DNA of 64,000 nucleotides from Cenococcum geophilum 1.58 (taxonomy: Eukaryota > Ascomycota > Dothideomycetes > Gloniales > Gloniaceae), in assembly GCA_001692895.1 (NCBI GenBank), contig KV748196.1, forward strand, positions 2,108,001 through 2,172,000. The letters are read 5' to 3'. Under the pieces are notes generated by a model. That model was not told the DNA's origin and ran no database searches. It saw nothing but the letters and a program-made list of their open reading frames with translations. Position numbers and translations under genes: made by a program. Shown in pieces: positions 24,100 to 37,800 of the stretch. Within the stretch, counting starts at the first letter, position 1. The number at the start of each line of letters is the position of its first letter.

Positions 24100-27000
24100 T
24101 TACTAGAGGTATAATATCTGTCTAATTAATTTAGTTAATATTGTTACTTATTATACCTAAAGCCTCTCCTTCTTCACACGCCCAACATCGTGCCCGCACT
24201 ATTACTGCAATATTATCGCTTAGTAAAATTATACCGTCTCTATATTCTCGTTATATAAAAGAGGGGTTAGTTTATATTATGTTGGCGAGTCCATCCTCCT
24301 AACAACCATCTTTTTACTCAGAGTGCACTAAAGCAAATATTCGTTTGTCCTATAACGTTCGCTCTACGTCTAATATTAAATATGCGCGTTTTATTATCCT
24401 TAATAGTCGTCTAGTCCCTTAATTAATTTATCTTAGGGTCTTATATTTAATCTGCTGCTACGCGGCTAAATAGTAAACTGTCTTAAGCCCTTACTAATTT
24501 GGAATGTTCTCGTAATATAGAGTAGAGGGCTCTTAAGGCCCGCATCGTGGCGTCCGCTTAGTTACGCCGTCTTAAGAAGGTTCGTAAGAAGGTCCGTTCT
24601 AAGAAGTGGAAACTTATAAAATAAGGTTTATAGGAACTTAGCAATAAAAGAATAGATTCTCTTCTATCTAAGAAGGAAACAGATCTAAGTAGTTCGGCAA
24701 CTACTCTTCTTAGGTCCCCCTTAGGTAGTTTATTTTTTGATAATCCTTCTTTATTAATACTACCTAACCTAATCTCTTCTAATACTCCTATACCTTTCCT
24801 ATAACATTCTTTAAATTTTATAGTAGTTCCCAGGTAGTCTTATCGTAGCCTATCCACTTAACTTTATACTATATTTTATCGTTAATGTCCTTATAACTAA
24901 CAATCTTGGAAACTTACCATTTGTCTTCCTTTTATCCTCTATATGTGTCTGCTTTATAGACTAGTAACTTAACATTCCCGTATACTGGCTCTAGTATTGC
25001 AATATACTATATAGGGTAGATCTTTATCCTAGCTAGTAAGTTTAACTTAAACATAACCGGTAAAATCCTTTAAATAATTTTAAAGGGTCCTAGTCTAACG
25101 TGGTCTAACTTCTTACTTAGTCGTTAACTCTTAAAATTTTTATATAGTAGCCACACTTTATCTCCCTCCTTAAGATCTGGTCCCTTAGATCTCTTAGCGT
25201 TATAGTACCTTTTTATTCTTTCTTATACTTTCTTTACTAATTCCATAAGGTCTATATAAAGATTCATTAACGTCTTTATTCTTTCTTTAGCTATGCTACT
25301 CGTTTTCTTCACTTGTTATAGTAATAACGATATTCTTAGCTTATATCCATAATTTACCTTAAATAGTAATGTGCCTATTCCTTCTTATAGTATTATATTG
25401 TATATAAACTATGTAACTAGTAATAATAATACCCAATTATTCTATGCGTAATTAATATAATGTCTTAGATACTGTTCTAGCGTCTAATTTAATCTTTCTA
25501 TTTAACCATCCGTCTGCGGATAATACGCGGTGGAAGTTACTGCTCTAACTCCTTATTCCGCCAAGAATACCTCCTAAAATACTGCTATAAATCTTAGATC
25601 TCTATCTAATATAATCTTACTTAGTGCTCCATGTTTTATAAACACTTCTTTAACATAGATTCTAGCGACATCTTCCGCTAAGATTTCTTCTGTGCATGCT
25701 ATAAAGTAGCCCCATTTAGTTAACTTGTCTACTATTACTAAGATTATATTATGCTCTTATCTAGTAATAGGATCTCTTAACTTTAGTAACTTAACAATAA
25801 AGTCCTATAATATAACCTCCTATAGTCTCTTTAGTATCTTAATAGGTTATAGCCCTCCATATAGCTTATACCTTATTAGTTTATTCCTTTAGCAATCTAA
25901 ATACTCTTTTATTACTTTTCTAGCGATGCTCTAGATTCCGTTAATAATGTATTCTTCCTAAAGTCTTAACACTAAGCTTATTGCTCCGTTATGTCCTTAA
26001 GTTATTCCCTTATAGAAGTCTTCCACAAAATACTCTGCTATACTTTTTAGGATATACTTTACTTCTTAATTTGCGTATATATCCATCTATAGATCTTCTA
26101 GCTGTACTTCTAAAATTCTTTATACCTAAAAGCTCTTTAGTATCTCGTAGACTCTTTCTAGTTCGTTATCCTCTTAAGTTACTACCAGTTTAGGGTAATT
26201 ATATCTAATAAATCCATCCTTATCTCTGCGTAGCATTACTCCTAATAGCTTCTCATTATTTTATAGTTTAGCCTTTCTGCTAAGTACGTCTACTCTTGCA
26301 TTCTCGGTACCCTTAGTATACTAAATCTTAAAATAGTATTCTGCAAGCATCTCCGCCCATCTAACCTATCTCTAATTAAGTTCTTTTGTCGTCAGGAACC
26401 CTATTAGGTTCTTATAATCTGTCTTAACCATAAATAGTTTCTCTACGCCTTATAAGAATGCTCTCTATTCCTTTAGTACTATAACTATACCTAACAATTC
26501 CTTATTATAGACGTTATAGTTTAATTCTGGTGGTATCATCTTTCTACTATAGTATGCTACTAGGTGCTATACGTCCTTATACTTCTATAGCAAGCAGGCT
26601 CCTAGTGCGTAGTCTAATGCGTCTATTTCCACAACCGTGTCTAGTCCTAGTTAGTAGATTTTAAGGATTAGTTCCTGGGTAAATAACTCCTTAAGTTCCT
26701 TAAACAACTTCTTCTATTTATCTCCCCATACCCATAGTTCCTCTTTCTTTATAAGCCTAGTAAATAGTTTAATATTCTTTAACCATTATACTATAAACCT
26801 TCTATAGTAGTTACAAAACCCCAAAAATAACCTTAACTGTGTCACATTCTCTAGTTCTTGCCAACTCACTATAGCTTTAATTTTCTTTAGGTCCATACTA
26901 ATATGACCTAGTTTAATAATAAATCTAACAAAATCGGTCTTCCTTGTAAAGAACTCGCATTTCTTAANTGCTACTAGCATCTATTCTTCTTATAGTCTCT

Positions 27001-30000
27001 TTAAGACCCATTTAACGTATTCCCCGTGTTCTTCCTTAGTCATTAAGTAGATAATAATATCATTAAGGTATACCATAACAAACTTATTAAGATATTCTCC
27101 TAACACACTGTTAATTCTTTTTTAAAACGTTACTGGTGCATTTATTAACCCGAATTATATAACTAATAGTTTGTATAGTCCTTCTCTTAACCTAAAGGCT
27201 GCTTTCTATTTATCGCCTTCCTTAATCCTAATTTAATGGTACGCCCATCTTAGATCTATCTTCGTGAAGATTTGCGCGTTACCTATCCTATCCTAGATTT
27301 CGCTAATTAAGGGTAAAGGATATCTATCCTTCCGAGTGATGCTATTTAACTATCTATAGTTAATGCATAGCCTAAGTTTTCTATTCTTCTTTAGTATAAA
27401 CAGTACTAGATATCCCGCTAATAACTGCAATAGTCTAATATATCCCTTTTGTAAGTTTTCTTAGACAAACTCCTTAAGTGCTCTTAACTCTTCTTCGGTA
27501 AGCTTATAGGTTAGAAAGAACCTTAGACTTATTCCTAGTTCCAACTTTATCTTATAGTTCTATGCTGCATAATTTACTAGCTTTTTACTTTCTGGGCTCT
27601 ATAGTTTCTTACCATACTTATAGTATCTCTTTAGTATATAACTTAAGCCTTGCTTAGTCTCTTTATATATTACTCTAACTTAGTACTATACTAACTTGGT
27701 TTATTATTACATCTTACGGCGTTAAGTATCTTTAATATCGACCTATCCTATAATCTAATCGATCCTTAGATTATATTCCTATAACTAAGGCATTTTAAAT
27801 ACTGCCTTATCCCGTCCTAATGGTAGGATATTAAAAGACATCTTAATTTGTCTCCCTTTAATGGTTATCTAAATAGGTCCTATTTTAAGATTAATGATCC
27901 CTCCTCTGTAGGCTATTGGATCTCCTAAAATCATAACTAATAGGTAAGGTTACTCCTTCTGTTTATAAGGTAGTCCCATTTTCTTAACTACTGCTAGTAA
28001 GATGTGGTTTCGCGTTACTCTACTATCTATTAGTGCTTCAAACTGCTAATCTTACCATTTTACTCGTAAATTTAGGTGTTATCCTTAAATTCCTTTAAGG
28101 GTCTAAGGCTCTACTACTGGCTCCCTCTGGTCCCGTAGGCCTCCACTTTTCCTAACTATTAGCTACTAGATCCTTATACACTTGGCTCGCTTTTTAGCTA
28201 ATACCTAGTTTGCTTTTTATCTTCAATATACTATAGATATATATTCTCTGGGCATTCCCACCACTATTGTCCGTCTAAGCATTCTTCCGTAAGAAATCTT
28301 TTTAGTTAAAGTATTAAGTCTCCTAACTCTTAAATTTCCATTAGATGCCAGCTATATATATACTTAGTATTCCTATACTGTTGCTTATCTAGCGCCCAAT
28401 ATATCCTTATAGGGTATTTCCGATTCTTTTCTTTCGGATTCTTGTATATCTTATATATATCGTCCACGCATATAATCTATAATAGCGTATAGTATGCTAG
28501 GTGCTTTAGGTTAACTCTTAACTTATCTTTATCTTTAAGTTTAAACCTTTATCATGCTAATTTAAATATTATGATTTTATTCGCGGGTACTAAGATACGT
28601 CTTTCGCTTCTCTAGTCCTCTAATTATTCCTCTAGATCCTTTAACGTTATAATTAAGGCTCCCTTAATATAAGTTATGGCCTTTTCTATAATCGGGTAGT
28701 TCTGGATAACTCTTTTATCCAACTATATGTAGAAATCTTCCTACTTGTTATTGTGTCGCTATCTATACCACTTTTAGTATAGCTATTAGAGTGTATACGG
28801 CTTATCCGTAAGGAAGTATCTTCTTATTACTGCGTTGTAACAGCCCTTTATGTGTCGTTCTTTAAACCTAGTAGGGATCCCTAGATCCTCTTCGTTTTCT
28901 AGTTTAGTAAGCCACTTAACTCTTAGTATGCCTACTCTAGGCTTATAGGTGATTCTTTATATGGGTACTCTATCCCTTATACGGCCTAATATGCTAGATC
29001 GCTTATCTAGTTTTTGTTCTTGCTATACAATAATTCTTTACCTAAACTCTTCCATAGTTTCTTTTAGTTTGCGTCTTACTAATAGATCCTTAAAGTCTTC
29101 TTGCTTCTTAATCTTAGTTTATTTAATAGTCCTTATTTATGTTTAGAAATCTTGGTCCTATAGGATTCTTAATCCTAAGCTCGCTTCTATCTTAAGCTTC
29201 GCTCCAGCCTTAGTTTAATTAGGCTTCTTTAGTGTTCTTATCTCGTCTTAAGAGTCTTGTGTCTTTAGGAAACTTCGTCCTAAGCTTATTCGTATGTCAC
29301 TAAACTAAGCTATTGCTCTGCTCCATCAGTTATCGTCCGTTATAGGTCCTTAAGCTTATTTTATCCTGTCTTAGGAATCTTAAACGTCTCGCATCTCGTC
29401 TTAAAAGTCTTAAGCTTTTGGCCTTTTACCTTTATTAAGTGCCGAAGTGGCTCGCTGTCCTACTTCTCTTGCGTCTCGCGAAGCGATAGACATCGTATCT
29501 AGTGGGGTCTTAATCTGTAAGCTTTGCAGTGTGTGGGAATTGAACGAGCGACTTGATTGTAAATCTATGGAAATCAAGTGGTATAAATACATGAAAGTAG
29601 ACCCCTAACTCCGAAGCCCATGACTCATTTCCAACGTATCTGAGACATACGAGGGTAGTGCTGACGCAGGTGAAACAGGGTAATATGCAAGGTCCGGTAG
29701 TCGGTTACATAATCCCTACTAATATTCCCTATTCTGTAGTAGAATCATCCTCTACCTCTTATATAACATCTCTAAGGTTTACATGCTCCTAGTAAGCTGC
29801 CTTTATTACCTTATTGTCATAGAATATTTCGCCTACGTTAAATTTATTGTCCTTAATATCCAATCTGCGAACTAGTTTATTAGTTCCTCTAAACTCTACT
29901 AATTTTGGCTCTTATGGCTAATAGCTTACGCCGTACTTAGCGTCCTTATAAATTCGGCATATGTTATTATAATAAAACGCGAAACTGTTAATTAAATACT

Positions 30001-31125
30001 CTTTTATTCCTCGTAGTACACTATTATTCCTCTATACGTGTGTGTCTTCTGCTAATCTTATTCCTTTTACTACATAGTAACTCTAACTACTTTTACAGTC
30101 TTTAACATAGTAATCCTATTTTCCGCAATTTATATAAGCTCCTTCTTTAAACCATTTTTCTTATTATGGAGTCCGCCTAAATGTCTTCTACTACTAAGAT
30201 CCCTGGTTTAGCCTCTACTCCTTAGACCTTTAATTACTTAATCCTTATCCTCTAGGTTTCTATAGTCGTTTATTTTATCTTTAGTACCACTTAGGTCTAT
30301 TAGCTCTGCGCCATACCATAATTTCTAACTTTAACTTTATTATTACGTGCCCTATACCTTATACGACTATAGAACTCTATCCTAACCCTTCTTAGTCTAC
30401 TCTCGTTGGTAGATCCTATTATTAATCTTAATTGCTTAATTAATTAAATCCCTAAGAGTATCCGCATCTTCTATTAGGATAATTACGTCCTAGACTTTTG
30501 CTTTAAGTCCCTATTTATACTATGCCATAAGCGCTTTATTGTTCCATTTAACTTATATTACCAACGTTTGAAACTATATTATATACTTAATTGCTAAAGT
30601 TCTCTATACTAGGTTTTAAAGCTTTCTTTCTACCGTAGTAGTTACCTCCAGGTCTCTAAATATTTACGTTAATTATTCTACAAACCCGTTCCAACTTAAG
30701 AATATATACTATACCTCTTAGTTAGTAGTCGTTATGCCGTATTCCTATACCTCCGTAAGGTAAGGCTTAAACCACTTAAGTGCCCTTCCCGTTAAGAATA
30801 ATCTTGCGTAAGCGACTTAATCCATAGGCGTTCCTAGTTTAACTCCTTCTTATATAACCTTAAAGTGCATTTACATAAGGAATCCCTTAAGCTTTAACTT
30901 CTCCCCTAAGAATCGCTTAATTAAGGATAACTTAACCTTAACTACTCCGATACCATTAATCCTTTCTTTAAGTATCCTATTATTGTCTATTAATTAATTA
31001 ACCATTTCCTATAGCTGTCTAACAGTAACTAGTTGCGAGTTAGTATCTGCTATACTAGTGTTATTACCTGATCCTAAGGTAGTCGCCACTGTGGACGCCA
31101 TCGTAGCTGCTACTTTTAGTGGCAT
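24100..31125 (-). pseudogene. G2 gag-pol remnant with chromovirus layout
   Basis: Gag begins at ATG 31125 (MPLKVAATMAS). The reverse transcriptase lies at about 27800-26950. The RNase H start is read clearly at 26786-26980: KKCEFFTRKTDF, then VTQLRLFLGFCNYYRRF. Integrase is at about 26100-25200 and a chromodomain-like end near 24950-24550, by comparison with G3. Stops are frequent but some stretches are open. The segment 29400-29700 has clearly higher GC and differs strongly from G3. An ambiguous base lies at 26967. Confidence 0.85.
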
Positions 31126-31164
31126 GTTGTTTGACTTCTTTTACTATAACCTTAGTAGTAAATA

Positions 31165-31585
31165 TATAATAAAGCCTTATAGGAAATACTACGGTAGGCT
31201 TATCAATAGGCTAGGTATGTAGGTATAGAATAGTCAACAACGTAAACATAACTAGTAGAGTAGTTACCTAACAGATTAACTCTAATTGTATTCTAAGATT
31301 CACTATAAAGAGAGAAGAACTATCTGGGTAGGGACTATAGTCCTTTAAATACACAACCGTACTCCTAAGAAATCCTCCTTATACGTAAAGTACGTCTTAT
31401 ATATAAGGTACGTAAGTTCCTCTCGTTCCTCTCGTTTAATACATAGCACGTTATGTAACCTTGGTTACCATTCCTCGTCACATAGTTCTATCGGCTCCAT
31501 TCTGGACCGTGCCTCGATTAACCAACTAGATGCTTCTAACTCCTCTCCTAGTAGTCATAACATCGTACTTAAAGCGTCCGTAACA
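31165..31585 (-). repeat. 5' LTR of G2
   Basis: 421 bp; partner of 23624-24044. It keeps more C and G in its distal half (around 31415-31560) and fewer in the half next to gag. Confidence 0.9.
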
Positions 31586-32409
31586 AAATAGAATATATAA
31601 ATACTATAATAGAATAGTATATTTAGATATATACGTTATACTTATAGGATAACTAGATTAACTGGCTTATATTTACTATGTTTACTATAAATAACTCCGT
31701 TTTAGAAACTATAAAGGTCTCCCTATTCCTAGCTAACTATAGCTAATATCTATAAATAGGGTTTAAACCCTTTAGCAATATTCCTTGCCCTACTTATTAC
31801 ACCTTATAAATTATAGAAATAAATAAATTTATAAAGAAGATAGAGGAACTATAATAGTTCTTTACTAATAAGATAATATAGGCTTAATTTATTTATAAGG
31901 CTATAGCGAATAAAAACTAAACCCCAGTACTAGCTTATTAGATTAGTAATTTTATCTAGCTAGATATAAGAAACCTAAACCTAAAACAACCTACTAAGAA
32001 ACTTAATTAAAAGAACGCTGGCCCTTATAAGGTTGAAAAGGTTATTATTCCTTATACCTACTAATTAAAGCTCCTTAATACTGTTAAAATCCACCCTATA
32101 TTCTATATATCAGTCCTTCGCCCTACTACTCCTATATTAGACGCCCTACTTAAACAAATATAGGACCCTCCCTAACTAGTTAAAATAGATAGTGAAAACG
32201 AGTACTTTATTAAAAAAAATTAATAATAATAAGTATAATAAACGGAAATACTAATATATATACCTTAAAAAATGGAGAAGCTTTACTAAGCCCTTATAGG
32301 AACCTATTAACTCTATAGGACTTATATAAGCCGTAGAAAACTTTTAGAAACACTACTTAAAACTATTATAACCCTATCTTATAAAAGCTTAAGTTTAAAG
32401 TGGGGGTAC

Positions 32410-32778
32410 TATTATAGGACACTCCTGTAACACCTTATATATATTTACTTATTCTCACTAACTTAGCAATTAAAGACCAACTATAAGACTATAATTTGCC
32501 GCAATCTATAGTAATCTAACAGCAATATGCCGTATTCTGCTATATTCCGCTAAGTTTTACTAAATCCTACTAAGTTCTGCTAAGACCACTACCTAAATCC
32601 TATTTTACTCTATATATATATTAACTAAGCAACTAAGTTAACAATATATACCTTTTCTTCCTATTTTCTTACCTTCTTTCCTTATATAATGTCTTGACCT
32701 TATTATATAGTTTATATATATAGCTTAATAATATCTACCTTGTTATATATTATTGTTACTTATACTTATTCCATAATA
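32410..32778 (+). repeat. 3' LTR of G1
   Basis: Same sequence as the 5' LTR with many C-to-T and G-to-A changes; it now starts TATTATAGGACAC instead of TGTCACGGGACAC, so the terminal hairpin is lost. It follows the polypurine tract directly. Confidence 0.85.
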
Positions 32779-32874
32779 GGTAGAGGTTTTAAAGAAAGTG
32801 GTCTATATATAAATACTAGGATTAAAACAACGCGTATATCTATATAGAATTTAATAATTAATTATATCACGACT

Positions 32875-34851
32875 ATGCCTTCTAATTGTGCTAGAATTAA
32901 TGCAGACCTTATTTAAAAGACTTAACATAACGTTCCTCTAAATTAAATCGCGAAAAAACCCTGCCCTAAGCCCTAGCTATTGCCTAAATTCAAACCTCTT
33001 TATATTGATAATTGGGACGACTATAGCTTACTAAACCTACCCCCTAACGTCGATATATATAATTCTTTTAAGTTATTTAGTCTGTTCTTTATAAATAGAA
33101 TTATAGATATGCTTATAGAGTGGACAAATAAGTATGTAGAGTTTTACCCGCTAGATAAGGAAAAGGAACCCCTACGTATATAGTAGCCAATATATAAGCA
33201 AGAACTCTAGGCGTACTTTATAGTGCTAGTTTATATAGGTATTGCTATAGAATTATGCATTAAGGACTACTGGAAGAGTTTAGATATATATAGCTGCGAG
33301 TATATTGTTAAAAAATATATTGGGCTTAAGAGATTTTAGCAGCTTAATCGCCACTTCTAAGCCTTACTACTATAGCTAAAATCCAATAAAATACCTTAAA
33401 CTATATTTAATAAAGTTGGCGAGCTTATTAAGCACCTCCGGCTTACTTATAGGAAGCTCTATACTCCTAGAATCCATAAAATAATCCAGCGCTTTATAGG
33501 CCATGCTCCTAAAATCGTTAATATTCTATCTAAACCAACTCTAAAAGGCTTTAAAATATATATTTTAGCCAATATAGGCTATATATTAGACTTTATATGG
33601 CACGCTAAAGGCGAAAAAAAAGCCTAGTTAATTTAGATATAAGCTTTATAGAAGGGGAAAGAGTTTTAAAGACGCAGGTAGTTGTATTAGATCTGCTTCT
33701 TTAAATAAATAAGACTAAGGAGCGCCTTTATCCTCCAGAAAAGCATATTATTTGGCTTAATAATCTATTTACAAGCGTTAAACTTCTTACACAACTTTAA
33801 GAGGTTAGTATTAGAGGCGTAGGAACCGTTAGAATAACTAAAACAAAGTGTGAGGAATAGGGGGACCCTAAAGATAATGGTAAGGCAGCTATAACTATAT
33901 AAGGAGAAAAGAAGAAGAAGAAGGTACCTATTAAGTAAATTAGCTAAAGGCTTGCAGAGCTTAAATTAACCCACGCTAGTTAAATTCTATAGGACGAACT
34001 CTATAGTAAGCTTTCTAAGGACAGCTAGGTAATAGAGTTCGCTTAAAAATACGCTAATATAGTGCTTTTTATAAGTACTATAATAATGGTAAGTTAAACA
34101 CCTTAATTATATGGATTAAAATCTAATAATGTTATATATCGCTAGGTCGTTATACTAAAGTTACTATATAAAAACGTCCTCTACTTACCGCTAGTAGTAT
34201 TAGATAGACTTAGAAGGTTTTTAGCGATAAAGTTAAGAAAGAATTACCTATTCCTACATTTATTTTCTACTATAATTACTATATATATGGTGTAGATATC
34301 GCGGACTAACGACGCTTATATTTTATAATATAGAGGATCTATAAAAAGACCCGGAAGCCTATATGGCACTTCCATTTAATATAGTAACTAGTAATTACTT
34401 CCTGCTATCTTTCTATACTCCTACTAATTGCCAAGAAAGCTGTATAGACGGCTATAAGTAGTTTCTAATTAACCTCTGCAATACCTGATTTAAACGCTTA
34501 ATTTAGAAGCGAAAAGAACCTATATACAAAGATCCTCCTTAACGCTTTATAGACGATATTATATAGGTCTCTATGGTGTAGTATAAGCTAACTAAGTTAA
34601 TAGATAAGGAGGCTTAATGCTTAGCTTATATAGAGGCTGGTAGATATACTTAAGTGCAGAAAATAGGTTGTTAGAAAACTCTATTGGGCCTATTACTAAA
34701 TACTATAAGGAAACCTCGCGATAGCAAGGAATGGGAAAGGCGTGGGCGTGCACTAAGGACTTGTTTTGGTTGCAGTATATATAAAATACCATTCTGCAGA
34801 AAGGACAAATGCTAGCTACCTTATATTAAGCGACTTAACTCTAAAAATTAA
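32875..34851 (+). pseudogene. piggyBac-type transposase remnant
   Basis: Starts MPSNCARINADLIQK at 32875 and runs with in-frame TAA/TAG to a stop at 34849. Recognised blocks of the fungal DDE_Tnp_1_7 family: PKFKPLYIDNWDDYS, LVYIGIAIELCIKDYW, KYIGLKRFQQLNRHF, GFKIYILANIGYILDFIWH, GVDIADQRRLYF with KKTRKPIWHF (about 34285-34365), and a C-terminal Cys motif CFGCSIYKIPFCRKDKC (about 34758-34812). The catalytic acids cannot all be placed. The last 130 bases coding the Cys motif look almost unmutated. No TTAA-flanked ends were identified. Confidence 0.8.
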
Positions 34852-37800
34852 GCTTAGATATCAATTTTATATAAGATTTAATAAACATTACCAGCCTTAT
34901 ATTTCTAAGTACGGGTATTAAATTTAGCTAATCGAATTGGTTGGCTCTTATCGATAACCTAAGGACCCGAATTGCCGTATTAAGGGATATTAAGATTCTT
35001 ATCCAAAATAGATGCTCCTACCTTAGTTACTCCTGCCGCTATACCATAAGCAAACTAACTAGTTAAATAGAAGACTTATAAGAAGCTAAGAAATAAAGAT
35101 ATAATCGCGGTAATATAGGCAGTTATTTAATTAATCTTTCCTAAATACTTACTTAAGCTAGAAGCTGGTAAGTACTATAATACTCACGACTTAGTAATAA
35201 CGTGTTTCACCACTTAACGCCGCACCCTAGTCAATGCCGCACCCCACCAAAACCAAAAATAAAAGTAATTATAATATCAACACCAAACGCTTAATTACTT
35301 TAAAAAGAGGCCAAAATACTTCTTATAGAGCAGGCCTTTAAAAAAATTTAATTTTTAAGTTAATAAAAGGCCGTAAAAGGTGGGGTGCGGCGTTGACTGG
35401 GGTGCGGCGTTGAGTGGTGAAACACGTTATAGCGCTTTAATAACTACGCGTTCTCTTAAGGCCGCGAGCTCTATATAAGTAGTGGCCAGGTTATATAGTA
35501 AGTCTATATAAAATATAGAGTTTATAGCAAAGGGACTCGCAACTACTAAAAACTTATAGAGGAGGACCGCTAGTAAAAAGACGAGGGAGGTCGATATCTC
35601 GGGCGGCTAAATAGGAAGATTTTAAAGAAGAGCTATCCCTATTAAGTTTTCGCTTATAAGAATATAATTAATAGAGCTATTACCTAGCCTATAAAGATTA
35701 ATAGCAGTATATATACCTGCGCGGCTATACTAAATCCTCTTGCTTTTCTAAAGTATAAAAACCATTAGCCGGATTATATAGTAAGTATAGTAGAGGCCTT
35801 TAAATACTAAGCTGCTAATACATCTATAGGAGAGGTACGGCGACCTCTATTCTCTAATAAGTTGCCACTAATTAGTAGTTGTAACTACTAAAATATAAGA
35901 GGGTAAGTTAATTAAGGTATATAAAAGGTAGGTATAATAAAGTAGGAGCGATTTAAGGAGCTGCGTTTAGCTCTCTAATAAGCCGGCTTCTATATGCGCT
36001 CGCGTATCTAGATAAGCTTATTACCTAAAGAGCTTCCGTTGGCTCCTCTTTTAGTAGTATAGATAGTGTGGCATTTTCTAATATAGCTAAGCTACTAATT
36101 AGTACTATAGGCCTACCGGATATAATATATAGCTATATATCTTAGAGTGCCTAGATATTAAAGCGTTTGGGATATTAATTTGCTTTCTTACCACTAACTA
36201 AATACTAACTTACTATTTCCCCTAGGTAACTATACCTCTTAAGTCCTTATCTAAATTACCTTTTTAACTCTACAGTAGATTGCTTTTATATATTAATTTA
36301 CTTCTAGCTTCTATATCTATACTAATATAATATTCTTAACAAATCAGCTCTATATGCCGCTATTAACTATAATAACTATAATAAACACTAGTAAGATAGT
36401 TCTAATTATATATTTACTTGTCTTATCTAAGGCCGAGTAGATATTTAAAGAAATGTATACCTTTATAAACAAGTTTATGTTTTATAATATACCTAGCCTA
36501 AAAGTTTATATTAGTGATTAGAGAGCTAGCTTTATATTAGCTATAGAGAAGCTTATAAAAGAGGATATCTAAATACAGCTCTATAAGTAGTACGTTGTTA
36601 AAAATATTAAGACTATATTAGTTAATAGTGGCGCTTATACTAAGGAGAAGTAAAAGCCTTTAGAAGAGTTAATATATAAAGGGATTTTATAGATAGGGGG
36701 CTATAAGGCACAATTATAGGAACAGATAGATTATAGAGGAGATAAATCCTTAAGGAGGTAAGGCCTCTAGGATTATAGAGACTATATACTATAGGCACGT
36801 GCCTTTGGTACGTAATCGGTAACTATTTAAGGGACGTCTAGGGGTTGTCCTAAGGGCAACCTAAGGTAACCGCAATAATATCCCTTATATAATATAGAAG
36901 TGTATTAAGTTAGAGAATCCTATTAAACTTAAAGCCAATTATACTATATTTATATATTAACTTAACTAGCTAGGGCTCTTAAAGTTAAAGAATACTAGCG
37001 CCTAAAAGAAGCCTACTTTAGTAAGGCATATACGCGCCGCTACTATAATCTTAGTGCCAATACCTTATAGTAAGGGGAGTTAATTTACCTAAGGATAAAA
37101 GTAAGGCTATATAAAGAGCTTAGATTATTAGAAGTCGCTACCTAAATTAAGTTAATAATTAATAAGAAGTTTAGAGAGTATAAGGTATTAGAGTATAAGG
37201 ATTATAAAGAGTCTTCCCGGCTTTAAGATATATATATATTTCGGTCACTATAGGGTTAGGTAACTAATAAGGCTATTAAGCTTATACGAGACAAATAGGA
37301 AATTATTAAATCTAACTATAGGCAATTTAGCCAACCTAATAAGGACTACTAAAGGTATGGGCTGCTTAAGGAGAGTTAAGTTATTACTTATATAAGTTAG
37401 CGACTCCTTAAGTTCTATACTTATAAATTTAATATTAAGGATAGCCGCAGTAAATACGGTTGCTATTTAGCATAAAACCACTATAACCTTGCTATTTAAT
37501 ATAGCCTCCTATATTATTATTAAATGGAGAAGGCTATATAAGACTCGGCGTTACTACTACTAAGTCTTCTTTATCTATAGTGGCTACTTAATAGGCCGCC
37601 TGCTATTACGTTTAATTAGTAGCTAAGCTACACCACTTAACTTAGCGCTAATAATAAAGTTACTACTAATAGCGATTGTTTTAATAATGGTAGATCAGAT
37701 ATAACGTTAGGTATAGTAAATATAGTGTATAATATAATAATAAAAATATATCCACCTAAGTAAGCATAAGTTCTTATAGACTTATTCTAGTAATAAACTT

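Larger units (their letters stand above)
23624..31585 (-). mobile_element. Ty3/gypsy chromovirus G2, complete, inside G1
   Basis: Both LTRs are 421 bp (23624-24044 and 31165-31585), and the 5-bp target duplication AAATA lies at 23619-23623 and 31586-31590. Removing the element rejoins the G1 integrase frame (ETD-SxIE, then YINTIIE). Orientation is minus: gag starts next to the right LTR and a purine tract (rc of CCATCTCCCTCCTCTTT) abuts the left one. Total 7962 bp. The family recurs as G3 and G4. Confidence 0.92.
10304..32405 (+). pseudogene. G1 gag-pol remnant (gypsy)
   Basis: Gag starts at ATG 10304 (MQNVPKAPITAADIL). The aspartic protease region lies at about 11780-12030; the usual DSGA site has decayed to IKASGIGF. 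Reverse transcriptase runs 12530-12917, resumes at 13184 after a solo LTR, and again at 21450 after the Helitron, where YPYLDIF and INNILIYS (family YxDDILIYS) are read. RNase H follows (21720-22290, starting VRAFIGFANFY). Integrase lies at about 22430-22553, 23066-23623 and 31586-31720; the ETDGQ block is cut by G2 and continues at 31591. Dozens of TAA/TAG codons replace Gln or Trp. No function is possible. Confidence 0.85.
9902..32778 (+). mobile_element. Ty3/gypsy LTR retrotransposon G1, broken by nested insertions
   Basis: Two matching LTRs bracket the element (9902-10269 and 32410-32778). Between them, gag, protease, reverse transcriptase, RNase H and integrase remnants follow in gypsy order on the plus strand. 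Removing the five insertions listed separately leaves about 5.7 kb, a normal size. A purine-rich tract AAAGTGGGGG at 32397-32406 just precedes the 3' LTR. Host flanks aacag and ggtag could be one 5-bp duplication altered by C-to-T and G-to-A changes, but this is weak. Confidence 0.85.
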
